Assembly: GCF_003265705.1 (NCBI RefSeq)
Contig: NW_020312817.1
Location: forward strand, 27,767,445 to 27,831,444
Direction: 5' to 3'
From: Callorhinus ursinus
Taxonomy: Eukaryota; Chordata; Mammalia; Carnivora; Otariidae
DNA: 64,000 nt
Position 1 is the stretch's first letter. Every line of letters begins with the position of its first letter. The notes under the pieces are model-generated. The model was given only the letters and a program-made list of their open reading frames with translations. It was not told where the DNA came from and made no database searches. Of this stretch, positions 46,901 to 59,240 are shown piece by piece. Position numbers and translations under genes: made by a program.

Positions 46901-48179
46901 TTTTATCCAATCTGATACCCTGTATCTTTTGATTGGGGCATTTAGCACATTTACATTCAGGGTAACTATTGAAAGTTATGAATTTAGTGCCATTGTATTA
47001 CCTGTAAATCACTGTTTCTATATATTGTCTGTGTTCCTTTCTGGTCTGTTATTTTTGGGCTCTCTGTTTGCTTAGAGGACCCCCTTCAGTATTTCTTGTA
47101 GGGCTGGTTTAGTGATCACAAATTCTTTTAGTTTCTGTTTTTCCTGGAAGCTTTTTATCTCTCCTATTTTGAATGATATCATAGCTGGATAAAATATTCT
47201 TGGCTGCATATTTTTCTCATTTATCTCCCTGAATATATCATGCCAGTCCTTTCTGGCCTTCCAGGTCTCTCTGGATAGGTCTGCTGCCAGTCTAATGTTT
47301 CTACCATAGTAGGTTATGGACCTTTCAGGATTTTCCCTTTGTCTCTATTTGCGAGTTTCACTGTCATATGTCAGGATGTTGACCTATTTTTATTGATTTT
47401 GAGGGGGGGTTCTCTGCCTCCTGGACTTGAATGCCTGTTTCCTTCCCCAGATTAGGGAATTTCTCCACTATAATTTGCTCCAATATACCTTCTGCTCCCC
47501 TGCCTCTCTCTCCTCTTCTTCTGCGATCCCAGTTATTCTAATATTGTTTCGCTTCATGGTATCACTTATCTCTTGTATTCTCCCCTCATGATCCACTAGT
47601 TGTTTATCTTTTTCTCAGCTTTATTCTCCATTATTTTGTCTTCTATATCACTAATTCTCTCTTCTGCCTCATTTATCCTAGCAGTTAGAGCCTCCATTTT
47701 TTGTTGCATCTCATAAATAGACTTTTTGGTTTTGACTTGATTAGATTTTAGTTCTTTTGTTCCTCCAGAAGGGGATTCTCTAGTGTCTTCTATGCTTTTT
47801 TCAAGCTCAGCTAGTATCTTTATAATCATTATTCTGAACTCTTACTCCAACATCTTACTTATATCCATACTGATTAGGTCTCTGGCAGTCAGTACTGCCT
47901 CTTGTTCTCTTTTTTGAGGTGAGTTTTTCTGTCCTGTCATTCTTGCAGAAAGTGGTCACTTTTCTATTTGTAGAGTTGCAGCTATTGTTTTCTTAGATCT
48001 CCAGTTGAGTTTGCAGGTGTTCACAGTGATTTGGTAGCTGTCTAGCTGAATTCCTGGGAGCAGATGAAACTAAGGTCTCCTACCCCTCCACCGTCTTGGA
48101 CTCAGACCCTGTTTTGAGACTTAATGACACAATCTATGCAGTGTGTTTAAAACAGTGCCTGGGATATAGAAGCTATCAG

Positions 48180-48572
48180 TGTTACAGGATTTCTTTTCCT
48201 TCAGTGCCATGCTTCTGGGTCACACTGCTTCAAGGAATGAAGAGGTAAACTACACAGAGTGGTGGGAAGCAAAGCAAAGTTTATTGAGTGATGGTAAAGC
48301 AAATAGTATAAAGCTCCCAAAGAGGGATGGGACCTGAGAGGGTTGCCACTGGACTTTCTACCTCTAGGGTTTTTATGGGCTTGTTGGCAGGCTGTTTTAA
48401 TCTGATTAACCCTCCATGAGTCTGTCACTCAATCAGGTTTTTGTCATCTTGCTATCATGTGGGAAAGGGTGGAGGGCTCCTTCCAGGGTCATGTAAAATC
48501 CTTTTAAGGATTGTTTCCTCTTAGGGCAGGGGGGCCCCTTGTCCCTGTCTGCCTTTCTTCTGACTATCCTTA
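48180..48572 (-). mobile_element. Solo LTR, family Y copy 2
   Basis: About 393 bp, no SINE inside. Duplication TCAG at 48176-48179 and 48573-48576. Minus-strand signals: ccataaaaaccc and tcaataaactttgctttgct. Confidence 0.87.
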
Positions 48573-48599
48573 TCAGTAAATGTTTTTATTATTATTTTG

Positions 48600-49893
48600 A
48601 AGAAATGTAAAGCAAAACTTACAGTTCTTTTCAGTAAACTGTCCAACAGTGCATTTGAATAAGGGGAAAAAATACCCACATTCCTTTTTACAGAAAGAAA
48701 CTGGAGCTCAAAGAGATATTGTTCTAAATTTACACAGGGTGCATCAGTAAGCCTTCCTAAAATAGAAATTTATAGCGGGTTATTTCTCTTGAATAGCATG
48801 GAGAATTCATCTGGCCAACTTTCTTGTTAGAGAAATTTGCTGAAGAAATAGTTCGTTGATAGGGTAGCTCACTGGATTACATTTTATCTATAAAAATACT
48901 GTAGGAAGATAAGCCAGAAAAAATAATAGTACTGGAGAGGGAGGGGGTTGAATATGCCTGGTCGGCTTTCAAAATGGCAGCTTGTTTTATGGAGGGAGGT
49001 ATCACCTCCTATTCTCACAGGCATTATGTTCAAACTTGCCTTTCAGTCTTTCAGTATCCACAGAGTGAACTGTCTGAGATGTTAAAACTGCTGATACATT
49101 GAATTTGGACCTTTGAGCTATGAGGCTCCTTGTTTGAGGGGCCAAGAGGAGCCCTGCTCAAATACCTTTTCCATTCTCTACAACCAATGCTAGCCTGTGT
49201 TCCCAATGTCAGAATACCAATAGCTAATGTATTGAGCACATACAATGTTCCAGGTACTATTCTTAGAGCCTCACAAATATTATCTCACTCACATCTGTAA
49301 CAACTATAAGAGATTGGTACAATTATTATTACATTTTACTAATGAGAACATTGAGACATAAGGAAGCTAAGTAACTTCTCACAGAGCCAGTAAATGAGAA
49401 TGCCAGCGTAAGAACCATGGCCAGATGATTCCAGAAGCACACTCTTGCCTTGCTTTCCTTTGGCAGAATGGTCCTAGAGGAGACAGTTTTGAGATAGGAG
49501 AAGGGAGGTGTGGGTAAGGTGAAAAGAACAGAAAAAGATGGAAATTTTGAGGTGCAGCATCTGCTTAAACCCCCAGCTCTTGTCGTTGAGAACAGATAGC
49601 TCCCTGGAAGGCCTAGTTGTCTCCGCTGGTTATGCAGAGATGCTGCAAAACTGGGCTCCAGGTTCCTGGAAACCACCTTAGTAAGCAACTGAGGCATTGC
49701 TTTCTCCTTGAAAGTATCATTCTTTGGTAAATTCATTCACACTAGGGAATACCCAAGCAAGACCACACCTCCCATCTTTACTTGCCATATGCTTCTCCCC
49801 ACCTTGGCCAGATCTTGCCTAGTTAAAGCCACCTCTTCTGTTGTTTGCATTATAAACTATTTTTTAAAAAATACTTTCCATTAGAGTCCATTT
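48600..49893. other. Unique DNA with a MIR
   Basis: MIR at about 49200-49440; the rest shows no gene or repeat I recognise. Confidence 0.6.
49200..49440 (+). repeat. MIR
   Basis: aatgttccaggtactattct, aatattatctcactcacatc and aacttctcacagagccagta follow MIR order. Confidence 0.85.
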
Positions 49894-50092
49894 TAGGGGC
49901 ACCTGGGTGGCTCAGTTGGTTAAGTGTCGACTCTTGGTATTGGCTCAGGTCATGATCTCAGGGTCATGGGATCAAGCTCTGCATCCAGCTTTGGTCTCAG
50001 CAGGAAATCTGCTTTTCTCCTTCTCCCTCTGCCCCTCCCCCTGCCAACTCTCTCTCTCTAAAAATAAGTAAATAAATCTTTAAAAAAAGAAA
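49894..50092 (+). mobile_element. Older SINEC, duplication agagtcca
   Basis: Flanks ttagagtccatttt / aaagagtccatca. Diverged subtype (gtcgactcttggtattggct). Confidence 0.92.
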
Positions 50093-50220
50093 AAGAGTCC
50101 ATCATAGTTAAAACTGCCTAACTGCTTCACTTTGCCAAAGTAAGAGAAAACCAAAAGCATTGATTCATTAATGCATTTGACAAACATTTACTGAGTACCC
50201 ACTATAATGGTATCATTTTT

Positions 50221-50411
50221 TTAAAGATTTTATTTATCTATTTGAGAGAGAGAAAGAATGAGAGAGAGAGCACATGAAAGGGGGGAGGGTCAGAGGGAGA
50301 AGCAGACTCCCCGCTGAGCAGGGAGCCCAGTGCAGCACTCGATCCTGGGACTCCAGGGTCATGACCTGAGCTGAAGGCAGTTGCTTAACCAACCGAGCCA
50401 CCCAGGCGCCT
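50221..50411 (-). mobile_element. SINEC (type B), duplication tggtatcattttt
   Basis: Perfect 13-bp duplication; head gccacccaggcgcctt. Confidence 0.95.
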
Positions 50412-50739
50412 TATGTGGTATCATTTTTGATGAAGATCCAGGGCCTGAGCTACTCCCTGCTCCCCTCCCTAGCTGTCTACTAGAAGAGACCAAATATTAT
50501 TCACAAATTACTGGGTAGCATTTGGTGGTTGAGATTGAAAAAAAAAATCTGTCCCAATAAATGTCTTGGTGATTTATTTATCCAATGATCATATTATCTA
50601 TCAGATCTCGAACTATAGTATTCTGAAGTGACTAAAATTCTCAAATTTTGAGTTGCCTTGACTTTATTTCTTTGTTTCAATTTTATGAAACTTCATTTTT
50701 TTTATTTCACTGTAACAAAAAAATACCTTACAGATTTTT

Positions 50740-50964
50740 TAAAAAGATTTATTTATTTATTTGTGGGGGGGAGAGAGAGAGAGAGCGAGTGCATGGGCAG
50801 GCACATGTGAGGGGGAGAGGCAGAGGTACAGGGAGAGAGAAACTCAAGCCAACTTCGAGCTGAGCACAAGCCCAATGTGGGGCTGGATCCCACAACCCTG
50901 AAATCATGACTTGAGCTGAAACCAAGAATCAGACGCTCAACTGATTCTGCCACCCAGGCCCCCC
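50740..50964 (-). mobile_element. Older SINEC, duplication accttacagattttt
   Basis: Perfect 15-bp duplication. Diverged body (ggctggatcccacaaccctg). Confidence 0.95.
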
Positions 50965-51074
50965 ACCTTACAGATTTTTGAGTATTGAAAAGTGATAAAG
51001 AAACTTTAGAAACACTTATTCTAAATGCACTGTGGATAAATATCTTAATAGAAGTTTTAAAATATTTTATTGTT

Positions 51075-51288
51075 GGGGCGCCTGGGTGGTTCAGTCGTTA
51101 AGTGTCTACCTTCGGCTCAGGTCATGGTCCCAGGGTCCTGGAATCGAGCCCCGCATCGGGCTCCCTGCTCAGTGGGAAGCCTGCTTCTCCTTCTCGCACT
51201 CCCCCTGCTTGTGTTCCCTCTCTCGCTATGTCTCTGTCTGTCAAATAAATAAGTAAAATCTTAAAAAAAAAAAAAATATATATATATG
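51075..51288 (+). mobile_element. SINEC (type A), duplication tattttattgtt
   Basis: Perfect 12-bp duplication; a tatatatatatg stretch has grown after the A-tail. Confidence 0.95.
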
Positions 51289-51684
51289 TATTTTATTGTT
51301 AAGAAAAATAAAAGTTATTCCAGAGCAATGGATCATTGCCTGCCCCTCCCCAACCTTCCCTTCTACTGAAATTTTCTCTGCTGTTGCTAAACCAACAACA
51401 AAATGACCTTGTGTCGTCCCACCTCAGTTGTAGTTAACTGTGTGAGAGGAGAATATGTGACTTAAGAATACTGTTCCCTGAGATTTATAGCCTCACATGA
51501 AAAGATGGGCTTGCCCAAGCATTTTTCTCTGGAATTGGAAAACCGGGGAACTGAGATTGAGCCACGTGGCCACAGGGGCAGCAGTGAAAAGGATGTGCAG
51601 AGGGCTACTGGGATGTAGCATGGCCAGGTGCCTGACGTTAGGAGACAGAAGTGAGGATGCCATCCAGATGACTTGGAGAGCGTA

Positions 51685-51775
51685 GGTGTTTTCTCATCTT
51701 TATAGATAAAACTGAAGCTCAGAGAGCTTGAGTTAAGTCATCCAAACCTGAAGAGCTAATAAAGGTATACTGTAC
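51685..51775 (+). repeat. MIR fragment
   Basis: tttatagataaaactgaagc and tcagagagcttgagttaagt. Confidence 0.65.
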
Positions 51776-52169
51776 TCACAGCTTTCTCTTACTCTTTCTC
51801 TCCATATAAAAATTAAAACAAACATACCCCAAAAAACCACCTTGGGCAGTACCAATGAAATATAATTCTAGAAGAGACTCATGCTCCTTTTTTCCTTTCT
51901 GAGTCTCTTGGACACTCTGTGTATCTGCTCTCTCTATATCTTCAATAAACTTTGTTTTCACCTAAAAAAAAAAATTCTAGGATAGTCTCCATTTCTCGTG
52001 GCCTACAATTTCTCTTTCTTTCAAAACATTTAGAGGCCATATACCCATATTTTTATAGGTTACCTAATTTGTAGTTTTACAAATAGTAATTTTAAAATCC
52101 CAACCTAGTACAATGAAAGATTAATGCTATACTCTTTTTACTTCACTATTAGTAAGACTTCATCCATTT

Positions 52170-52368
52170 CTTTTTTTTTTTTAAGATTTTATTTATTCAT
52201 TTGAGAGAGAGAATGAGAGAGAGAGAGTACATGAGAGGGGGGAAGGTCAGAGGGAGAAGCGGACTCCCCGCCGAGCAGGGAGCCCGATGCGGGACTCGAT
52301 CCCGGGACTCCAGGACCATGATCCGAGCCGAAGGCAGTCGCCCAACCAACTGAACCACCCAGGCGCCC
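52170..52368 (-). mobile_element. SINEC (type B)
   Basis: Duplication aagacttcatccatt / aagactccatccatc. Confidence 0.95.
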
Positions 52369-52369
52369 C

Positions 52370-54076
52370 AAGACTCCATCCATCTCTCACCCCATTTTTA
52401 TCAGTAAAATTGATCTCTACAGCCTGCTTTTTGCTTCCAATTCTAGTTAGTGCAAATCTTTCTATTTAATGAAGGAGGCACAAAAAGAGGAGGAAGAGAG
52501 ATCCTCTCTGCTATGTGGCTTCTGGGGGAGAGAAGCTTTCTGTGCCATAGAAAGCAGTCAGATAATCTCATTTGATAAAGCATTGGAAACATTCATTAGA
52601 CTCTCAATCTTGCCTTTCTGTGAAGTAAAGAGATTTCAGTGAATATTCATAGTGATTGCTAATTTGTTTCCTACTAATATAAATCTGGCCTTGGAAGCAA
52701 AATTGAAACAAAGGGTCTTGTAAGATTCTGAGGACTTTTAAAAATAATGCTATGTCCTGTGAAAATAACCTTCAAGAACAAGTGTAATTCAGGTTGTTTT
52801 AATTACTTGTTATTTATTTATTTATTTTACCCTGGTAATAATGTTGAAATTGACATCTCTATAGTCCTAAAAACAAAGGAATATTTATGATATACTTTTC
52901 TCAAATCAGTGGCCCTTTCTTCCTTATGTGGATGGGGGGAGTATGTATGACTGCTAGTTTCCATCATTTAAAAATGATTAGTAGTTTTATTTAAATTAGC
53001 AGTTGTTAGAGATACACTTATTAACTCTGATAACTCAAATGACCTTCCTGAAATTGATGTGACTTATTTCACCAGCTTGAGGAAAAACATCACTTCGTAC
53101 TCTTTGTCCTCACATGCTTTATTTGAGAAGAAATCAAATATAATCCCACTGTGGTTTTTTCTGCCCTCCCCAACTGTCCAGGAACAGTTTGGACCAAAGC
53201 TTCCTTCCACATACCAGGCAGAGAATGAGGTGGGTGTCTAATCAGCCTGTTAGTGTCTGTTGCTTCAGATAGTACTACTGAGTTCTCCTGCTGGCTGCGC
53301 TGTACAGCCTGATGGACTCATGTCTATTCCTTTAGTCATGCCCTTCCTGGCATAGATCCTTGCAAAGGCTGATGTCACACTCCAAGGTTATGTTGACATG
53401 TTGAGCCACAGCTGTTTTTTCTGACACTGTGCCACAGTGGATCGAGGGGGGCTCCACACTCAAGCCCACTCTATACCAGGGTCAGTTCCCACCCTTTACC
53501 TTTGGGTGAGCCTGGACTACTAGCCTAGAATCTCCATTCCACTATGATTCTACTTTCGGGTTCCTGACAAATTTTCCTGCTAGTGGACTATTGTCTAAGC
53601 TATCATGATCAAGCCAGGTCATGTGGGGCTTCAAGTATCATCCCTCCCAGGGGTCTTGGGATCCTTAACAAAGTGGTCATCTTCTCTTCCTGAGTGCTGC
53701 ATACAAACGGGTCTTAGACGGGGGACCTTTACTCACAAGATTCTCTTACATTTCCCCCAGGACATGGCTCCAAGTCTTCCTTTATTTGCATCACTAGAAC
53801 AGTTACCATTTCAGTGATAGCTCATTTAATGAGTCAGTCTGCCCCTGAATATATTGTGCCTCAGTTTTGGACCCAGAAGCAGTGGCCATAATTTAAAAAT
53901 TTTCCTCATCTGAGGCTTCAAACATCTATGCAAGGCCCTGTGCTGCCAGTAATAGAGCAACAAAGGAGTGATTTGAAGGTATGCGAAGGAGATATGAGTT
54001 CTTGAATCTATGTGTATTTGTGTTGTTGAGTAGAAATCTCTGTGTGTATTCCAAAATAAATTGGACCTCTGAAAAA
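52370..54076. other. Unique DNA, no gene seen
   Basis: No young SINE, no recognisable exon. Frames up to 70 codons near 53.06-53.82 kb have no family resemblance. Confidence 0.6.
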
Positions 54077-54632
54077 TGTAGGGGAGCAAAAATTTTTTCT
54101 CTACCCTCTCATGTTCAGTGTCTGGGAGCCTGCAGATTAAACTGACAAAAGACACATTAGCAAGAGAAAAAAAAAGTTTATTCATGAGTACAAAATGAGG
54201 GTGCTCATTGATGAGTAACTCAAAGGGTGTGATTAGACTTTGGGGCTAATACATCATCTTAAATGGTGAAGGGGAAGGGGGAAAAGGCAGTGGGAAAACA
54301 GATGACTTCTTAAAAGGGGGTGGGGAGAAAGGGCATTTATGGAAGATAAATGGCTATTTGGAAGGATAAATGGGCTCCTAGGAGAATAGATGGGAGATAG
54401 AATAGCCTTGAGTCTTGAGTCTGTTGGAATGTAGTGCCTACTTCTTGAGTTGTAGTCTCCGAGAAGATTAGAGTTGTCCTCATGGAAGGGATTTATTACT
54501 GACAGTTGAAGTCTTTTGAGAGACTCTGCTTTTAGGAAGATGAGAGATTTCAGGAACTCAAATGCCTTCAGCTCAAAATAATTTTTATGCTACAGTGGCA
54601 TATTTTGGGGTGGCATGTCCTGAGCCCCTTCA
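54077..54632 (-). mobile_element. Solo LTR, family X copy 2
   Basis: TGTAGGGG...CCCTTCA with the 4-bp duplication AAAA. Minus strand: tcatgaataaactttttttt is its poly(A) signal region, which sets the orientation. No internal genes. Confidence 0.85.
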
Positions 54633-56500
54633 AAAAGGACTAAATCATTTGAACATTACAAAGAATAACAAACTTTTAAAATATACAAAGGATAGTTTCC
54701 TGTTCCTTTTGAAGAAAATTATAATTCACTTTAAGAAAGTTTAATTAAAAAAAAAACAACAAAACCAAATATCCCCTAATCTCCCTAGAAAGCCAACCAT
54801 TATTAATTTTAATACCAAATATATTTCATTCCAGTGGATCGTGGACAAAGGAGCTTTATGATCTTGGAATTCCCTATACTATGAAACCTTAGCCAGTAGC
54901 AGGAATAAATTCTTGTTGGTGGACCTTGACTGGTGTCTCTCATTGGTCAATTCCCTGCTGCCTCATGCCATAGGAAGGGAGAGGGTGCTGGTGGCCCCCA
55001 TGGCACCCTGGTATTGGGAATGAGAGTGTAATCAATGTTCACGATAAAAGCTTGGTTTCTTTTAATTTTTCTACTTTTTGATGTTAAGTGTGTAGTCACT
55101 AACATCTACTTGATGGCTTATCAGATTTGTTTAGTCTCTACTTAGGGCTGGATGTACAATATATATATATTTTTAACCTGAAAGATAAAATATAGAGAAA
55201 GTATTTTCAAGTTAATTGTGTGCCTGTGGACCTGGGAAAGACAAAAGATGAGTTTACTAAACCCTAATAAAGTCAAAATATTTGTATTTTGTTTCAATAA
55301 CTGAGCCCTAGAGTCTGTGGGGACCCTTGTTTTTTTATTCTTTGTTATAGCAGGTACTCAACAATGGGTTTGGAATAGTCTCTTTGTTCTGTGGCCAATG
55401 AGGTTTTCTTACTGGTGGCAGATGGCAATTTAGTTTTGAATTGGACTGGACAGGGATACTTTTTTTTTCCCCCCTGGCTATGGTGATGATTTTGGGAAGG
55501 CAAGCCTCCGTAGAATGTTAATTCTGGCAGGTTAGATTTTTCATGTAATTGTAATTGGAAGAATCAGGAAAAATGACTGTAAGTTGGCCAATAAATGCTT
55601 CCCACAGGGGAAGGATCTACTTGGAATTGTTGCTAATGATGTCAAGCCTCTTCTGTAGCTGATGACTGTTATAAATTCAGACTTCCCTCTTGTGCCTTAT
55701 CCTGGTAGATGCGCTTTGAAGACCTTTCTCCCTGTGCTACCACAAGGCCCCTAAACATTCTTGCATAGCTGCTATTTTATATTTATGTTTCCTTGATGTC
55801 TCTCCTGAGCCAATAACAGCATCTGCTCCCACAGTTTGCAGGGCATTAAAGCAAGAGTCCTCTTGGTACTCTATGATCTATGACGGACACTTCTTATCGA
55901 CTGCATTTTAATCAGGTTCCCTTTTCCCTTCCTCTAAGTAGAGGTGTTTTCTGCATCATGCCATTGACAGATGCCCTCATCAGCTTTGTTCATAAATCCA
56001 TAAGAAAATTAGTTTACAGTTATGAAATAATACACTATGTTTCCTATTCAGATTTGTTTCTATCAAAAAAGGAAGATTTGCTATTTGCCTGGGAAGGACT
56101 GAATTGGTTCTGTGCTTTGTTAGAACACTGAATGACACTTTGGCAGTGCCTCTGTGTGTGTTTATTCAATTTCAGATAAGTGGACATTTATCTGTTATGT
56201 AGCTTATGCCACATAAAAAAGTTTTAGATAAAACACTTCTGTAGATCCAAGCTGTGCTTTGAAATGATCATTTTATAGGATTTTATTTCTGAAGTGACAT
56301 TCATAACCTCATATTAAATGACTTCTTATGAAGCTATCTTACAGCACTGAAGAAAGAAATCAGAGAAAGAAATGATTTAAATATATGCATTTACCCAGAT
56401 CTGTCGTTAATCCAAGGGCCATGGTATAAGTATCGCTGTCGAGTCTTATATATAATGAAGGAATCTGAAAATATTCAACTTAGAAATTATCTTGGGTTAG
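54633..56500. other. Unique DNA, no gene seen
   Basis: AT-rich; no clear repeat or exon. The 83-codon frame at 55880-56131 shows no family resemblance. Confidence 0.55.
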
Positions 56501-56991
56501 TGTTGTAGACTGAATATTTGTGTCTCCTCTCTACCCCTATTCATGTTATAATCCTAACCTCCAATGTGATGGTATGAGAAGGTAGGGCCTTTGGGAGGTA
56601 ATTAGGTCTTAAGGGTAGAGCCCTCATTTTTTTTTTATTATGTTCAGTTAGCCACTGTATGTACTCATCACTAGTTTTTGATGTAGTGTTCCATGATTCA
56701 CTAATTGCATATAACACCCAGTGCTCCTCACAACACGTGGAACCCTCATGAATGGCGTTAGTGTCCTCAGAAAAGGGATCCCAGAGTGGCCTCTTTCGCC
56801 CTCTATCTGCTGTGTGAGGCTAATAACAGGACAGGAGTCGCTGCCCAGAAGAGGCTTCTCTCCAGTACCTGACCACACTGGCACCCTGATCTCAGACTTC
56901 TAGTCTCCAGAACTGTGAAAAATAAATTCCTGTTGTCTATAAGATATCCAGTCTCTGGTTCTTTGTTAAGCAGCCCGAACTAACTAGCACA
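56501..56991 (+). mobile_element. MaLR-type solo LTR (MLT1/MST-like)
   Basis: tgttgtagactgaatatttg, ccaatgtgatggtat, gggcctttgggaggtaatta, ctccagaactgtgaaaaata and the end cccgaactaactagcaca follow the MaLR LTR consensus. Split by a small L1 tail at 56627-56738. Confidence 0.9.
56627..56738 (-). mobile_element. Very short L1 3' end inside the MaLR LTR
   Basis: 112 bp: T-run then gttagccactgtatgtactc and gatgtagtgttccatgattc. Duplication agagccctcat / ggaaccctcat. Confidence 0.9.
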
Positions 56992-57125
56992 AGTGTGGTG
57001 TTTCCCTGTTTTCCATAGAACAGCAGTTTAGAGAACTGTCAATAGCTTTAAGGAAAAAAACACTTCGAGGAGAAAATGTGTTCTAAGAGATTTATGAAGC
57101 AGGTTAAAAAAATGTCAAGTTTTCT

Positions 57126-57323
57126 GGGGCGCCTGAGTGGCTCAGTCAGTTAAGCATCTGCCTTCGGCTCAGGTCATGATCCCAGGGTCCTGGGATTGAA
57201 CCCCGTGTCGGGCTCCCTGCTCCACGGGAAGGCTGCTTCTCCCTCTCCCACTCCCCCTGCTCGTGTTCCCTCTATCACTGTGTCTCTCTCTGTCAAATAA
57301 ATAAATAAAATCTTAAAAAAAAA
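57126..57323 (+). mobile_element. SINEC (type A)
   Basis: Flanks caagttttct / agtcgttttct; full-length tail. Confidence 0.93.
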
Positions 57324-57695
57324 GTCGTTTTCTTTATTATAAGATTTCACATCTCCTTTATGTTAATATGGGTTAGAGTCTCCAAGAGACAATTATGTTA
57401 TGTTGTGCTTCCCAAGGTTGTTTGACCACAAATTTAATTTTTTCCCAACATATCATTTTGTGGGGCTCAGGTTTAGCCAAACATACATGGGAAAGTGCTG
57501 GTGTAGTGTGGCTCCTTAGTTCTTTAGTAGAAGAAAGTGGGATCCAGAAGAGAGAAGTGGCATTCCTAATATTCCCCAGATGGTGAAGAGCTGTCTCAAA
57601 GCTGGAACCAAGCTCCCCATGTCTTTGTTCTTTCCATGATTCCACAATGGCTCCACCTGGTTATACTTTTCCTATGGGACGATCACTCTTAGAGT

Positions 57696-57883
57696 AGGTC
57701 CTATGTACTTTTTCTCTTCATGTTTTTTTGCAATATATGTTTAAAAAATAACCTTGAGTTTTTAGAGCAGTTTTAGGTTTATAGCAAAATTGAGGTCCTA
57801 TGTACTTTTCGTGCTTTTTGCAATATCCATTTACAAAATAAACTTTTTTTTTTAGAGCAGTTTTAGGGTTATAGCAGAATTGA
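57696..57883. repeat. Tandem duplication of a ~95-bp unit
   Basis: Unit 1 (57696-57792) and unit 2 (57793-57883) both run aggtcctatgtacttttt ... ttttgcaatat ... tagagcagttttagg ... atagca(g/a)aattg. Unit 2 starts the old L1 below. Confidence 0.85.
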
Positions 57884-59240
57884 GCAGATGATACAGAGAT
57901 TTCCCATTTGTCCCCTTCCCCCACACATGCATAACCTACCCTGTTATCAACTTCCCCCACCAGAATGGTACATTTGTTATAATGGATGAACCTATGTTAA
58001 CACATTATTATCATCCAAAGTCCATTGTTTACACTGGGATTTGCTCTTGGTGTTGTACATCCTATGGGTTTTGATAAATGTATAAAGACATGTATCCACC
58101 ATCTAGTATCAGACAGTGTAGTTTCTCTGCCCTAAAAATCCTCTGTGCTGCTCTCATCCATCCTTCCTTCCTCCCCAACCCTGGCAGCCACTGGTCCTTT
58201 ACTGTCTCCATAGTTATGCCTTTTCCTAGATTGTCACAGAGTTGGAATCATGTGGTATGTAGTTGTAGGGGAGGAAAAACTTAATTTTTCCCCTTCTGCC
58301 CTCCTAGTTCTCTAGCTGGGACCTATAAATTAGATCGACAAAAGACAAATTAGCAAGAACCCCCCCCCAAAAAAGTGTTTTAATAACATGTATCGTGCAT
58401 TCTCATGGGAACGTTCAGAGGTAATTCAAAGGGATGGTTAGAACTTGGGTTTATACAGTGTCTTAACGAGAGAACAATACATTTTTAGAGAAGTGACCAG
58501 ACAAAGGAATAAGACTTGGAGTTTCTAGGGTGGCAGACTGTGGGAGGGCAAATGTATGGGGGAAATCAATGGATGATAAAGACTAGTTTTACCAAGGTTT
58601 GTTATGTAGATTGCTCTGGTGCCATCTACAGTCGTCTCTGGTGATTAACTTCTGTCCTTTTCTGGTAGGGAGGAGGTGAGGGCATCTTTATAAATTTATG
58701 TCCCGTTTTTAAGCACATAAGGAAAGGGCAGAGAACTTTTCTTGAATCTACTTCTACTTAATTGTCTTTAGCTCAAAATAATCCTTGGGCCAAAGTGGCA
58801 TATTTTGGATGGCATATTCTGCTACCCTTCATAGTCTTTTCAGACTGGCTTCTTTTGCTTAGTACTATGCATTTAATGTTCTTCCATGTCTTTTTATGGC
58901 TTGATAGCTCATCTCCTTTTAGCTCTGAATAATATTTCATTATCTGAATGTACCACAGTTTTTTTAATTTATTCACCTGCTGAAGGACATCTTGGTTGCT
59001 TCCAATATTTGGCAATTATGAATAAAGCTGCTACAAACATTTGTGTGTAGATTTTTGTGTGGAAGTAAGTTTTCAACTCATTTGAGTAAATACCAAGGAG
59101 TACAATTGCTGGATTTTATGGGAAGACTATATTTAGTTTTGTGAGAAACTGCCAGACTCTTCCAAAGTGGCTATACCACTTTTATTTCCACCAGCAAAGA
59201 ATGAGAGTTTTTCTTGTTCCACATCCTCGTTAGCATTTGG
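57800..59240 (-). mobile_element. Old LINE-1 (L1M type) split by an LTR
   Basis: 57830-58263: 3' UTR (ggtacatttgttataatgga; gagttggaatcatgtggtat). 58832-59240: ORF2 C-terminal region (catcttggttgcttccaata; ataaagctgctacaaacatt). Many stops. An LTR at 58264-58831 splits it. Confidence 0.85.
58264..58831 (-). mobile_element. Solo LTR, family X copy 3
   Basis: TGTAGGGG...CCCTTCA with the 4-bp duplication TAGT (58260-58263, 58832-58835) inside an old L1, so its borders are certain. Contains a C-run (cccccccccaaaaaa). Confidence 0.9.

Larger units (their letters stand above)
42519..48106 (-). mobile_element. Nearly complete LINE-1 (ORF1, ORF2, 3' UTR)
   Basis: From right to left: a short 5' UTR; ORF1 from about 47940 to 47080, with a coiled coil at about 47829-47596 (ARINEAEERISDIEDKIMEN); ORF2 from about 47060, with the endonuclease region at 46780-46226 (ANIYAPN; VGDF), reverse transcriptase remains around 45.6-45.0 kb ([16 protein letters not shown]) and the C-terminus near 43.3-43.1 kb; then the 3' UTR to about 42736. 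Many stops and frameshifts, two SINEs and a deletion make it inactive. Target duplication about 15 bp (42503-42518 vs 48105-48121). Confidence 0.93.
42385..48600 (+). repeat. MIR split by an L1 and an LTR
   Basis: MIR pieces 42385-42518 (gactctctggctctgtcact ... accttgaggtactgttttaa), 48107-48179 (aacagtgcctgggatataga) and 48573-48600 (tcagtaaatgttttta) join in consensus order once the L1 and LTR are removed. Confidence 0.85.
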
